The notes under the pieces are model-generated. The model worked only from the letters and a program-made list of their open reading frames with translations. It ran no database searches and was not told the origin of the DNA. The position numbers and the translations under genes were made by a program. From an uncultured Lachnoclostridium sp. (lineage in GTDB: Bacteria > Bacillota > Clostridia > Lachnospirales > Lachnospiraceae): 20,472 bases of DNA. The stretch covers positions 1 to 20,472 of the forward strand of contig CABQJX010000040.1 in the NCBI GenBank assembly GCA_902464595.1, given 5' to 3'. The first letter of the stretch is position 1. Each line of letters starts with the position of its first letter. Of the stretch, positions 14,378-20,472 are shown piece after piece.

Positions 14378-15832
14378 ATGGGCACAATTATCGGCGAAGG
14401 TATAACCTTTGATGATGTACTTCTTGTACCGTCCTATTCAGAAGTGATCCCAAATCAGGTAGACCTGACCACCTATCTGACCAAAAAGATCAAATTAAAC
14501 ATTCCACTGATGAGTGCAGGTATGGATACCGTTACGGAGCACCGCATGGCCATTGCTATGGCGAGACAGGGCGGTATCGGTATTATCCATAAGAATATGT
14601 CCATTGAGGCCCAGGCAGAGGAAGTAGACCGTGTGAAGCGTTCTGAGAACGGCGTTATCACAGATCCATTTTTCCTCTCACCGGATCACACATTAAAGGA
14701 TGCCAATGACCTGATGGCAAAGTTCCGCATTTCCGGAGTTCCGATCACTGAGGGAAAGAAGTTAGTGGGAATCATCACCAACCGTGACCTGAAGTTTGAG
14801 GAAGACTTCAGCCGCCCCATCAAGGAGTGCATGACCAGCCAGAATCTGGTGACAGCTCAGGAGGGCGTAACGTTAAAGGAGGCAAAGGCGATCCTGGCAA
14901 AGGCCAGAGTGGAGAAGCTTCCGATCGTGGACAAGGATTTCAACTTAAAGGGTCTCATCACCATTAAGGATATTGAAAAGCAGATCAAATACCCTCTGTC
15001 TGCCAAGGACGCACAGGGCCGTCTGCTCTGCGGCGCGGCAGTAGGCATCACCGCCAATGTATTGGAGCGTGTGGAGGCATTGGTGAAGGCGAAGGTGGAT
15101 GTAGTGGTTCTGGATTCCGCTCATGGCCATTCCGCTAATGTAATCCGCTGCGTGAAGATGATCAAGGAAGCATACCCGGATCTTCAGGTCATTGCCGGAA
15201 ATGTGGCAACTGCAGATGCAGCCAGGGATCTGATCGAGGCGGGAGCAGATTCCGTTAAGGTGGGAATCGGGCCTGGTTCTATCTGTACGACCCGTGTGGT
15301 AGCTGGAATCGGCGTTCCCCAGATCACAGCAGTTATGGATTGTTACCGTGTGGCTAAGGAATACGGAGTCCCGATCATTGCAGATGGCGGCATCAAATAT
15401 TCCGGCGACGTGACAAAGGCAATCGCAGCAGGCGGAAGCGTCTGCATGATGGGAAGCATCTTTGCAGGCTGCGATGAGAGCCCGGGTACATTCGAGCTGT
15501 ATCAGGGACGTAAATACAAGGTTTACCGCGGTATGGGCTCCATTGCCGCTATGGAGAACGGAAGCAAGGACCGCTATTTCCAGACGGATGCGAAGAAGCT
15601 GGTTCCAGAAGGCGTGGAGGGCCGTGTGGCTTATAAGGGAATGGTAGAGGATACCGTATTCCAGCTTTTAGGCGGTCTGCGTGCCGGCATGGGTTACTGC
15701 GGAGCAAAGGACATCGTTACCCTTCAGGAGACAGGACGTTTTGTGAAGATTTCTGCCGCTTCCTTAAAGGAAAGCCATCCTCACGATATTCACATTACAA
15801 AAGAGGCTCCTAACTATTCCATTGAGGAATAA
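14378..15832 (+). CDS. guaB: Inosine-5'-monophosphate dehydrogenase
   Basis: This 484-residue protein has the standard length and layout: a split (beta-alpha)8 barrel with an inserted pair of CBS domains (about residues 93-205, including KFRISGVPITEGKKLVGIITNRD and KARVEKLPIVDKDFNLKGLITIKD). The catalytic cysteine is C303 in GPGSICTTRVVAGIG. The substrate loops IADGGIKYSGDV and RGMGSIAAM are present, as is the mobile-flap region with the Arg-Tyr pair near GGLRAGMGYCGA. It oxidises IMP to XMP with NAD+, the committed step to GMP. It has its own promoter and terminator, so it is monocistronic. Confidence 0.98.
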   Translation: MGTIIGEGITFDDVLLVPSYSEVIPNQVDLTTYLTKKIKLNIPLMSAGMDTVTEHRMAIAMARQGGIGIIHKNMSIEAQAEEVDRVKRSENGVITDPFFLSPDHTLKDANDLMAKFRISGVPITEGKKLVGIITNRDLKFEEDFSRPIKECMTSQNLVTAQEGVTLKEAKAILAKARVEKLPIVDKDFNLKGLITIKDIEKQIKYPLSAKDAQGRLLCGAAVGITANVLERVEALVKAKVDVVVLDSAHGHSANVIRCVKMIKEAYPDLQVIAGNVATADAARDLIEAGADSVKVGIGPGSICTTRVVAGIGVPQITAVMDCYRVAKEYGVPIIADGGIKYSGDVTKAIAAGGSVCMMGSIFAGCDESPGTFELYQGRKYKVYRGMGSIAAMENGSKDRYFQTDAKKLVPEGVEGRVAYKGMVEDTVFQLLGGLRAGMGYCGAKDIVTLQETGRFVKISAASLKESHPHDIHITKEAPNYSIEE

Positions 15833-15881
15833 ATAAAAAATAGGAAAGAAGCAGACAAGCTTTCGGCTGCTAATATTTGAG

Positions 15882-15928
15882 AAAAGTCGTTACTGAGTCA
15901 GAAAAGGCTGAATCAGTAACGGCTTTTT
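15882..15928 (+). terminator. Strong Rho-independent terminator of guaB
   Basis: A long stem pairs AAAAGTCGTTACTGAGTC (15882-15899) with GAATCAGTAACGGCTTTT (15910-15927), with only G-U or single mismatches and a short loop (AGAAAAGGCT). It is followed by a T-run. It closes the guaB transcript and marks the left border of the AT-rich insert. Confidence 0.9.
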
Positions 15929-15938
15929 AAGTTAACAA

Positions 15939-15967
15939 TTGTCGATAAACCTGTATCGTGATATAAT
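15939..15967 (+). promoter_or_regulatory. Extended -10 promoter of the DUF262 gene
   Basis: TTGTCG (15939-15944) and a perfect TATAAT (15962-15967) are 17 nt apart, with TG at 15959-15960 (TGATATAAT). It gives a leader of about 55 nt before the AGGAGG site at 16013-16018. Confidence 0.75.
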
Positions 15968-16027
15968 CTTGGTAATTATAGATGAAATATTGATTTTCAG
16001 AACAGTTAAGGTAGGAGGTAGATGAAA

Positions 16028-17146
16028 ATGGCTTTTGATGCTCAACAGAAAAAAGTTAATGATGTTCTTTCTGGAGATGTCAAGTATGTCATTCCAAGGT
16101 ATCAGCGCAAATATGTATGGCAAGAAAAGCAGTGGAGAGAACTTTTTGATGATATTAAATACTGTCTTGATGTTGCAAATGAGTATAAAGAAAAGGACTC
16201 GGAAGTTGAATGGACTCATTTTTTGGGAAGTTTTGTTTTTGAACGCAAAGTTAAAGATTTAATCGTGATTGATGGTCAACAGCGTTTAACAACCATCACT
16301 CTTATGTTATGTGCGATATGTACGCTTTTTAATGAATTAGGAGAAGAAGCTCGCTTTCGCGGAGTAACAAAATATATTATTGGTACAGATGACATGGGAG
16401 CAGATTATGTACGGGTTGATAATCAAGACTTAAATAATTTTCAATTTATTGTTGCAGAATCCACAGAATATAATAGCTTACAATCTAAATCCAATTTGTT
16501 TTCTGGAGTGTATTTAGAAAATTCACCACAAGACAATGTTAATGTAAAGCAATGCTTTTTCTTTTTCTATAATCAGTTTCAAGAGTTGATTTCTCTCAGT
16601 AAAGATCCTGCGGTTGAATTAGGAAATATCAAAGATAAGATTATGGGATTAGATGTTATAGATATCCGTGCTTCAAATCAGCAAGAAAGCTATAATATTT
16701 TTGAAATCTTAAATGCTCGCGGTGTTGATTTAAAACAGCATGAACTGATAAAAAATTACATTTTCAAGTATATTCATCCTCGTGCCAAGATTGATACAGC
16801 TAAAATAAAATGGGATTCTATGGAAGCTAAATTATATATAAACAGGCGGTCGACCTTAGATAACTTTTTCACACACTATGTCTCACACCGATTTGAAAAA
16901 CCGAGCAAAGATAATACAGAATTTCGAATCGTGAAGCAGTTTTGTGATCGTCAACATATGGGGGATTTTTTAGATGATCTGTATGAAAAAGCATCTTTTT
17001 ATCGGATGTTTTATTTTCCGGATGAATGTGATAATCCGATAATCAAAGAATCATTACAATTCTTTTTAAATAATAATCATCGGCAATTCCGTCCGCTATT
17101 CCTTTCTGTGATTTCCGCATACAAGCGTCAAAAAATTACAGAATAA
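16028..17146 (+). CDS. DUF262 (GmrS/ParB-like nucleotidase) domain protein, 5' half of a frameshifted GmrSD-like gene
   Basis: From the ATG at 16028 this is 372 residues. The DUF262 motifs are clear: IPRYQRKYVW (22-31), FLGSFVF, IDGQQRLTTI (D82-I90) and FEILNARGVDLKQHELIKNYIF (around L228-G232). DUF262 is the ParB/Srx-like NTP-binding domain of GmrSD-type (type IV) modification-dependent restriction enzymes and related anti-phage proteins. AGGAGG at 16013-16018 is 9 nt before this ATG but only 3 nt before the ATG at 16022, so 16028 is preferred. The frame ends at TAA 17144, yet the sequence continues the protein in another frame (next entry). AT content is much higher than in the flanking genes, a sign of transfer. 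If the frameshift is real, the product is a DUF262 domain without its nuclease half. Confidence 0.85.
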   Translation: MAFDAQQKKVNDVLSGDVKYVIPRYQRKYVWQEKQWRELFDDIKYCLDVANEYKEKDSEVEWTHFLGSFVFERKVKDLIVIDGQQRLTTITLMLCAICTLFNELGEEARFRGVTKYIIGTDDMGADYVRVDNQDLNNFQFIVAESTEYNSLQSKSNLFSGVYLENSPQDNVNVKQCFFFFYNQFQELISLSKDPAVELGNIKDKIMGLDVIDIRASNQQESYNIFEILNARGVDLKQHELIKNYIFKYIHPRAKIDTAKIKWDSMEAKLYINRRSTLDNFFTHYVSHRFEKPSKDNTEFRIVKQFCDRQHMGDFLDDLYEKASFYRMFYFPDECDNPIIKESLQFFLNNNHRQFRPLFLSVISAYKRQKITE

Positions 17147-17201
17147 TGAAGCGGAAAAGTTTTTTGTTTTTATTCGGAACTTTTATCTTGGATATGGTGT
17201 T

Positions 17202-17747
17202 GTGTGTAACGGTAAGTCAAATACCATAGAAGATATGGTATATCAATATGCGCGTAAAATTGAAAATGAGGATGCTATCACTGCTTTAAATGAATTAAAA
17301 TCAAAACTATACCAGTATTACCCGGATTACAATACATTTGAATCTAATTTCATACTTTTAGGATGGTCACACCGGGCAAAAAGTTATAAGACCTCAAGTC
17401 GAAAAAAAGAAGTTCAATACCTCCTTTCTGGAATCGAAGAACATTATTTAGCGTCCAATCAGGAATTAACTGTTCACAAATTTTCTATCGAACATATAGC
17501 AAACGATGATGGATCAGATAATCATTGTATGATTGGAAATCTACTCATGCTTGCAGAGCCAATAAATGGTGGTGCTGCTGATAAAACCTATATCGAAAAG
17601 ATTCCATATTATAAGCGGTCAAATTTTATTTCGACACAAAAATTTGTAGAACATTATGGGTCATTAGTAGATTGGCCAGATAGCAATATAATCAATCGAG
17701 GGAAGCATATGGCAAAACTTGCATATGATAGAATTTGGAAATTATAA
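17202..17747 (+). CDS. DUF1524 (HNH-like nuclease) domain, 3' half of the frameshifted GmrSD-like gene
   Basis: The open frame actually extends upstream to about 17130 and reads NNEAEKFFVFIRNFYLGYGVVCNGK before the GTG at 17202. That is a natural continuation of the DUF262 protein ending at 17146. The DUF1524 motifs are FSIEHIA (histidine codon at 17493), CMIGNLLMLAEPING, and the C-terminal YYKRSNF ... RGKHMAKLAYDRIWKL, as in the nuclease half of GmrD-like proteins. The proline that normally follows the catalytic histidine (HIxP) is missing. No ribosome binding site precedes the GTG, so it is unlikely to be an independent gene. Joining the halves needs one base removed, for example from the A6 run at 17130-17135, and would give a protein of about 572 residues, the usual size for fused GmrSD. 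It is either a pseudogene, a phase-variable gene or a sequencing error. Confidence 0.75.
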   Translation: MCNGKSNTIEDMVYQYARKIENEDAITALNELKSKLYQYYPDYNTFESNFILLGWSHRAKSYKTSSRKKEVQYLLSGIEEHYLASNQELTVHKFSIEHIANDDGSDNHCMIGNLLMLAEPINGGAADKTYIEKIPYYKRSNFISTQKFVEHYGSLVDWPDSNIINRGKHMAKLAYDRIWKL

Positions 17748-17810
17748 TTCCTACACATTTTAAGTTGTAATTATAAGGATATGAATATCAAGATATTCCA
17801 ACAGTCTATC

Positions 17811-17843
17811 ATACTATAAGAGCCTTATGGTATCGGTCTTTTT
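17811..17843 (+). terminator. Terminator after the DUF1524 half
   Basis: ATACTATAAG (17811-17820) pairs with CTTATGGTAT (17824-17833) with one G-U pair and a 3-nt AGC loop. CGGTCTTTTTTC follows, giving a T6 run. It probably ends the DUF262-DUF1524 transcript. Confidence 0.75.
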
Positions 17844-17869
17844 TCTATCTAAACACACAGGTACAATTG

Positions 17870-18010
17870 CTATAATATCGTCAGGTCGAGCAGATTTTTA
17901 CTTACGTCCTCTTGTTTACCATACAGCAAAGCTAAAGGAAGCCGTTTCAAAGGAGCAAAGTGTTTATCTTGACCTTTGACGGTTTGTTCTGGTTGATATG
18001 GTATAAAAAG
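17870..18010 (-). pseudogene. 46-codon remnant of an unidentified gene (minus strand)
   Basis: Read leftwards, the frame is open from 18040 to a TAG at 17870-17872. The part from 18010 looks like real protein: LFIPYQPEQTVKGQDKHF, then LKRLPLALLYGKQEDVSKN, ending in LLDLTIL. There is no start codon or ribosome binding site, and the upstream frame ends in a stop at 18041-18043, so this would be only the C-terminal end of something lost. I do not recognise the family. It fills much of the 346-nt gap between the DUF1524 half and the NUDIX gene. It may be debris from the event that brought the AT-rich insert. A chance open frame remains possible. Confidence 0.35.
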
Positions 18011-18041
18011 TTGACAGCTTATTTTTAATTGACAATATGAT
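18011..18041 (+). promoter_or_regulatory. Candidate promoter of the NUDIX gene
   Basis: A perfect TTGACA (18011-18016) is followed after 19 nt by TATGAT (18036-18041). A second TTGACA lies at 18029-18034, but no good -10 follows at 17 nt. The spacing is longer than ideal, so the exact promoter is uncertain. Confidence 0.35.
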
Positions 18042-18093
18042 CAACCTGCTGGGAGACAATTATATTGTGGAACGGCAAAGAAAAGGAGAAACA

Positions 18094-18573
18094 ATGGCAG
18101 AGAAAAGCAGACTGACGACTCTGTGCTATATTGAGCGGGAGGGAGCATACCTGATGCTTCACAGAGTCAGCAAAAAGAAGGATGTAAATAAGGACAAATG
18201 GATTGGGGTAGGAGGCCATTTTGAGGAAAATGAGAGCCCGGAGGAATGCCTTTTGCGGGAGGTAAAGGAGGAGACAGGGCTGACGCTCACCTCCTGGAAT
18301 TTTCGGGGACTTGTCACCTTCCAGGCAGAGGGATGGGATACAGAATACATGTGCCTGTATACAGCAGATCAGTATGAAGGGGAGATGATCTCCTGCGATG
18401 AGGGGACGTTAGAATGGGTAAAAAAGGAGGATGTGATGTCCTTAAATCTCTGGGAAGGGGATAAGATCTTTTTCAGGCTGTTAAATGAAAATGCCCCTTT
18501 CTTCTCCTTAAAGCTGGCCTACCGGGGCGACGAGCTGATAGAGGCAGTTCTGGATGGAAAAAAGCTGAAATAA
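18094..18573 (+). CDS. NUDIX hydrolase, MutT/8-oxo-dGTP diphosphatase-like
   Basis: This 159-residue protein contains a complete Nudix box, G-x5-E-x7-REVKEETGL, in GGHFEENESPEECLLREVKEETG (about residues 48-70). The metal-binding REVKEE acids are intact. The N-terminal strand TTLCYIEREGAYLMLHRV and the KDKWIGVGGHFE lead-in resemble 8-oxo-dGTP diphosphatases of the MutT/YtkD type common in clostridia, which clean oxidised nucleotides from the pool. The exact substrate is inferred. The frame is open from 18037, but the ATG at 18094 has AGGAG 5 nt upstream and gives the normal NUDIX start MAEKSRLTTLCY. G+C is back to the level of the housekeeping genes, so the gene is not part of the AT-rich insert. 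Confidence 0.92.
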   Translation: MAEKSRLTTLCYIEREGAYLMLHRVSKKKDVNKDKWIGVGGHFEENESPEECLLREVKEETGLTLTSWNFRGLVTFQAEGWDTEYMCLYTADQYEGEMISCDEGTLEWVKKEDVMSLNLWEGDKIFFRLLNENAPFFSLKLAYRGDELIEAVLDGKKLK

Positions 18574-18617
18574 ACAAAAAGGTCAGGCAGCAGGCAGTGT
18601 AAAGAAAAAATTCAGAT

Positions 18618-18656
18618 ATTGTAAACTTATTGTCAGAAATACCCATTCTTTACAAT
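18618..18656. promoter_or_regulatory. 8-bp perfect inverted repeat in the dacA promoter region
   Basis: ATTGTAAA (18618-18625) and TTTACAAT (18649-18656) are perfect inverted copies whose centres lie 31 nt apart, about three helical turns. The right arm overlaps the -35 region of the downstream promoter. This would suit a dimeric regulator bound on one face of the DNA. No regulator is identified. Confidence 0.35.
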
Positions 18657-18674
18657 AGGGAAACATGGTATAAT
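18646..18674 (+). promoter_or_regulatory. Extended -10 promoter of the carboxypeptidase gene
   Basis: TGGTATAAT (18666-18674) is a full extended -10. A poor -35, TTCTTT (18646-18651), is at 17 nt; the better-looking TTTACA at 18649 has only a 14-nt spacer. An extended -10 can work with a weak -35. Confidence 0.6.
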
Positions 18675-18717
18675 AACGAGAAAAGCGTATATCAGGAAGT
18701 TACAGGAGAAAAATATA

Positions 18718-20247
18718 ATGAAGTTAAACAAATGGAGATCCTTTTTAAGTATATGCACGGCCTGTTCCTTTCTGCTGTCTGTACCGGCAGCAGCCAGCCA
18801 GGATAAGATCGTTCCCTTAGGCGAAAGCCAGACAAGCGCTCCTTCCCAGGAGGCTGTTATTTCCCAATCAGGCCCCGCTTCTGATGACGGAGGCATCAGC
18901 GCGCCATCTGCCTCCAGCCCGTCTGTTTCTGAGCCATCATCGGGGCCGTCAGCCTCCGGATCCTCTGCTCCAGGGCCGTCTGACAACCCAGGAAATGGGA
19001 CTGCAGGAACGTCGGCAGGGGCTTTCCACCAGTCTCTGGCAGCTTCTGTTCCAAAGCCTCAGATTGCTTCAGAAGGGGCAGCTTTGTTGGACGGAGGGAC
19101 AGGAACCCTTCTGTTTTCCAAAAATGGGGACAAGCAGTTTTACCCAGCCAGCATTACGAAGCTGATGACCGCTCTTTTGGTGGCAGAAAACTGCAGTCTG
19201 GACGATAAGGTTACTTTTTCTGCCACAGCCACTACCAACCTGGAATCCGGTGCTGTATCGATCAATATGACAGCAGGAGATGTGATGACGGTGCGCCAGT
19301 GCCTGTACGCCCTGCTGCTAAAATCTGCCAACGAAGTGGGAAATGCCCTGGCAGAGCATGTGGCTGGAAGCAACGCTAAATTTGCGGAGATGATGAATGC
19401 CAAGGCAGCCTCTTTGGGGTGTACAAATACACATTTTACCAATCCTCACGGGCTGAATGATCCCAACCACTATACGACGCCGAATGATATGGCTCTCATC
19501 GCCAGGGCAGCCTTTCAGAACGATGTGGTGAAAACCGTGGCCTCCACACGCAGCTATAGCCTGCCTGCTACCATCAAGAACCCTTCCGGCCTTACCGTTA
19601 CCATGGGACATAAGATGTTAAATCCCAACGATTCCAGATACTATGAAGGCGTGATCGGAGGAAAGACCGGGTATACCTCCAAAGCGGGAAATACGCTGGT
19701 GACGGCGGCAGAGCGCGACGACGTCCGTCTGATCGCAGTGGTCATGAAAAGTAAATCCACCCATTACACAGATACAAAAGCCCTTTTTGATTACGGATAT
19801 GCCCTTGTAAAGGCAGGGGCTCTGACATCGGGAAGCGGCAGCCAGAAGGCCGGAGAAAATGCAGCGTCCGGCACAGAGGGGAATGGAACGGTTAATAGAG
19901 GAGATTCGGCTCAGGGTCCAGGGACTTCCTCATCGAGAGGATGGGTTCAGGCCGCTGATGGTTGGAACTATATAAAGGAGAATGGAGCGAAAGCTTCCGG
20001 CGAGTGGGTTAAAGAGGAGGGCATATATTACTGGATCGATGATAACAGCTATATGGCAAAGGGCTGGCGTCAAATCGGAGACAAATGGTATTACCTGCGT
20101 TCCAATGGAGCCATGGCGAAAAATCAGTGGCAGAAGGTGGAGGAGAATGGCCAGTGGTTTTATTTGGGAAATGATGGAGCTATGCTGGTGAACACCACCA
20201 CGCCTGATGGATGCAGAGTGGGGAGTGACGGAGCCTGGATCCAGTAA
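18718..20247 (+). CDS. Secreted D-alanyl-D-alanine carboxypeptidase (S11, PBP5-like) with C-terminal cell-wall-binding repeats
   Basis: This protein has 509 residues. A signal peptide (MKLNKWRSFLSICTACSFLLSVPAAAS) is followed by a Ser/Pro/Gly-rich linker (about 40-105). The DacA-type serine peptidase domain has SITK (S145, K148), SAN (S203-N205) and KTG (K316-G318). A second Gly/Ser-rich linker then leads to choline-binding-type repeats from about residue 407 (GWVQAADGWNYIKENG, GEWVKEEGIYYWID, GWRQIGDKWYYLRSNG, NQWQKVEENGQWFYLGNDG). The protein trims the terminal D-Ala from peptidoglycan stem peptides outside the membrane, and the repeats should anchor it to the wall. Instead of the usual C-terminal amphipathic membrane anchor of PBP5 it has these repeats. 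The ATG has AGGAG 9 nt upstream. The C-terminal motif TTTPDGCRVGSDGAWIQ has Cys where Tyr is common. Confidence 0.94.
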   Translation: MKLNKWRSFLSICTACSFLLSVPAAASQDKIVPLGESQTSAPSQEAVISQSGPASDDGGISAPSASSPSVSEPSSGPSASGSSAPGPSDNPGNGTAGTSAGAFHQSLAASVPKPQIASEGAALLDGGTGTLLFSKNGDKQFYPASITKLMTALLVAENCSLDDKVTFSATATTNLESGAVSINMTAGDVMTVRQCLYALLLKSANEVGNALAEHVAGSNAKFAEMMNAKAASLGCTNTHFTNPHGLNDPNHYTTPNDMALIARAAFQNDVVKTVASTRSYSLPATIKNPSGLTVTMGHKMLNPNDSRYYEGVIGGKTGYTSKAGNTLVTAAERDDVRLIAVVMKSKSTHYTDTKALFDYGYALVKAGALTSGSGSQKAGENAASGTEGNGTVNRGDSAQGPGTSSSRGWVQAADGWNYIKENGAKASGEWVKEEGIYYWIDDNSYMAKGWRQIGDKWYYLRSNGAMAKNQWQKVEENGQWFYLGNDGAMLVNTTTPDGCRVGSDGAWIQ

Positions 20248-20262
20248 ATAGATACAAGTCAG

Positions 20263-20361
20263 GAGAGTGTCGCAAAATGCGGGAATCCTACCAATGATAG
20301 TACTTTGATCATTATATAGCGTACTATATTTGGTAGAAAAATCCTATTTTGCGGCACTCTC
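20263..20361. repeat. Large symmetric imperfect palindrome (99 nt): terminator and/or MITE-like element
   Basis: Outer arms of 16 bp (GAGAGTGTCGCAAAAT at 20263-20278 and ATTTTGCGGCACTCTC at 20346-20361, one G-U pair) enclose a 9/9 internal loop. Then come a 7-bp stem (CTACCAA at 20288, TTGGTAG at 20330), a 2/2 loop, a 7-bp stem (ATAGTAC at 20297, GTACTAT at 20321) and a 17-nt loop. The two halves are exactly equal in length. TTGTTTTTTA follows, so RNA read from the carboxypeptidase gene would form a terminator-like hairpin. The equal, partly diverged halves also fit a small palindromic transposable element. No target-site duplication is obvious. Confidence 0.75.
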
Positions 20362-20375
20362 TTGTTTTTTATTTC

Positions 20376-20445
20376 GGCTCTATGTCAAGTTTTGGGGTGG
20401 GATTCTTAGGAATCCCGCCCCGTTACTGTGTTTGGAGCCTTTTTT
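20376..20445 (+). terminator. Second hairpin with T-run
   Basis: GGGGTGGGATT (20394-20404) and AATCCCGCCCC (20411-20421) form an 11-bp stem with a 6-nt loop and one G-U pair. An outer GGCTC (20376-20380) can pair with GAGCC (20435-20439), which is followed directly by T6. It could act as a backup terminator or as the transcription shield of an insertion sequence end. Confidence 0.6.
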
Positions 20446-20472
20446 ATGTTTTTAAGTTCTAGTCTTATATTA
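20376..20472 (+). mobile_element. Possible left end of an ISL3-family insertion sequence (cut by window edge)
   Basis: The sequence from 20376 starts GGCTCTATGTCAAGTTTTGG. From memory, ISL3-family terminal inverted repeats begin GGCTCTTTGTCAA, so 12 of the first 13 bases agree. No transposase is visible because the window ends 97 nt later. Hairpins just inside IS ends that block outside transcription are common. Without the other end and an 8-bp target duplication this stays tentative. Confidence 0.35.

Noticed and set aside
18037..18093. Longer NUDIX start at 18037
   Set aside because: It has no ribosome binding site and would overlap the likely promoter; the ATG at 18094 has AGGAG in place.

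Overview
This window looks like a chromosomal segment of a Lachnospiraceae / Clostridium-like gut Firmicute. The basis is strong AGGAGG-type ribosome binding sites, clostridial sigma-A promoters, a CIRCE heat-shock operator, a hisZ-led histidine operon with a PHP-type phosphatase, a DUF6106-type small membrane protein and a D,D-carboxypeptidase carrying C-terminal cell-wall-binding repeats. The genus cannot be fixed from sequence reading alone.

Layout. (1) 2-898: the end of lrgA and a complete lrgB, a CidAB/LrgAB-type membrane pair. (2) 1004-2791: oligoendopeptidase F, running into a convergent membrane-anchored phospholipase D-family protein (4270-2792) with no space between the stop codons. 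(3) 4815-4381: a small heat-shock protein (Hsp20) read leftwards from a promoter overlapped by a CIRCE element. (4) 5059-13469: a compact, apparently complete histidine operon in the order hisZ-G-D-C-B-H-A-F-IE-J, most junctions overlapping or about 20 nt apart. It supplies every step from PRPP to histidine. Its promoter carries a 13-nt perfect palindrome that could be an operator. (5) 13660-14157: a small DUF6106-like membrane protein with its own promoter. (6) 14378-15832: guaB (IMP dehydrogenase) with its own promoter and a strong terminator.

(7) 15939-17843: a visibly AT-rich accessory insert. It holds a GmrSD-like DUF262/DUF1524 gene split by a frameshift, with its own extended -10 promoter and a terminator. 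Next to it is a 46-codon remnant of another coding sequence on the minus strand (17870-18010). (8) 18094-18573: a NUDIX hydrolase. (9) 18718-20247: a secreted D-alanyl-D-alanine carboxypeptidase with choline-binding-type repeats. (10) 20263-20472: a large, symmetric, 99-nt imperfect palindrome (terminator or MITE-like), then a sequence resembling the terminal inverted repeat of an ISL3-family insertion sequence running toward the window edge.

Most of the window is ordinary housekeeping. The points that deserve a second look are the frameshifted DUF262-DUF1524 defence-type gene in its AT-rich insert, the back-to-back hsp20/his control region, and the palindromic/IS-like DNA at the right end. 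I did not see a convincing wholly new multi-gene system.
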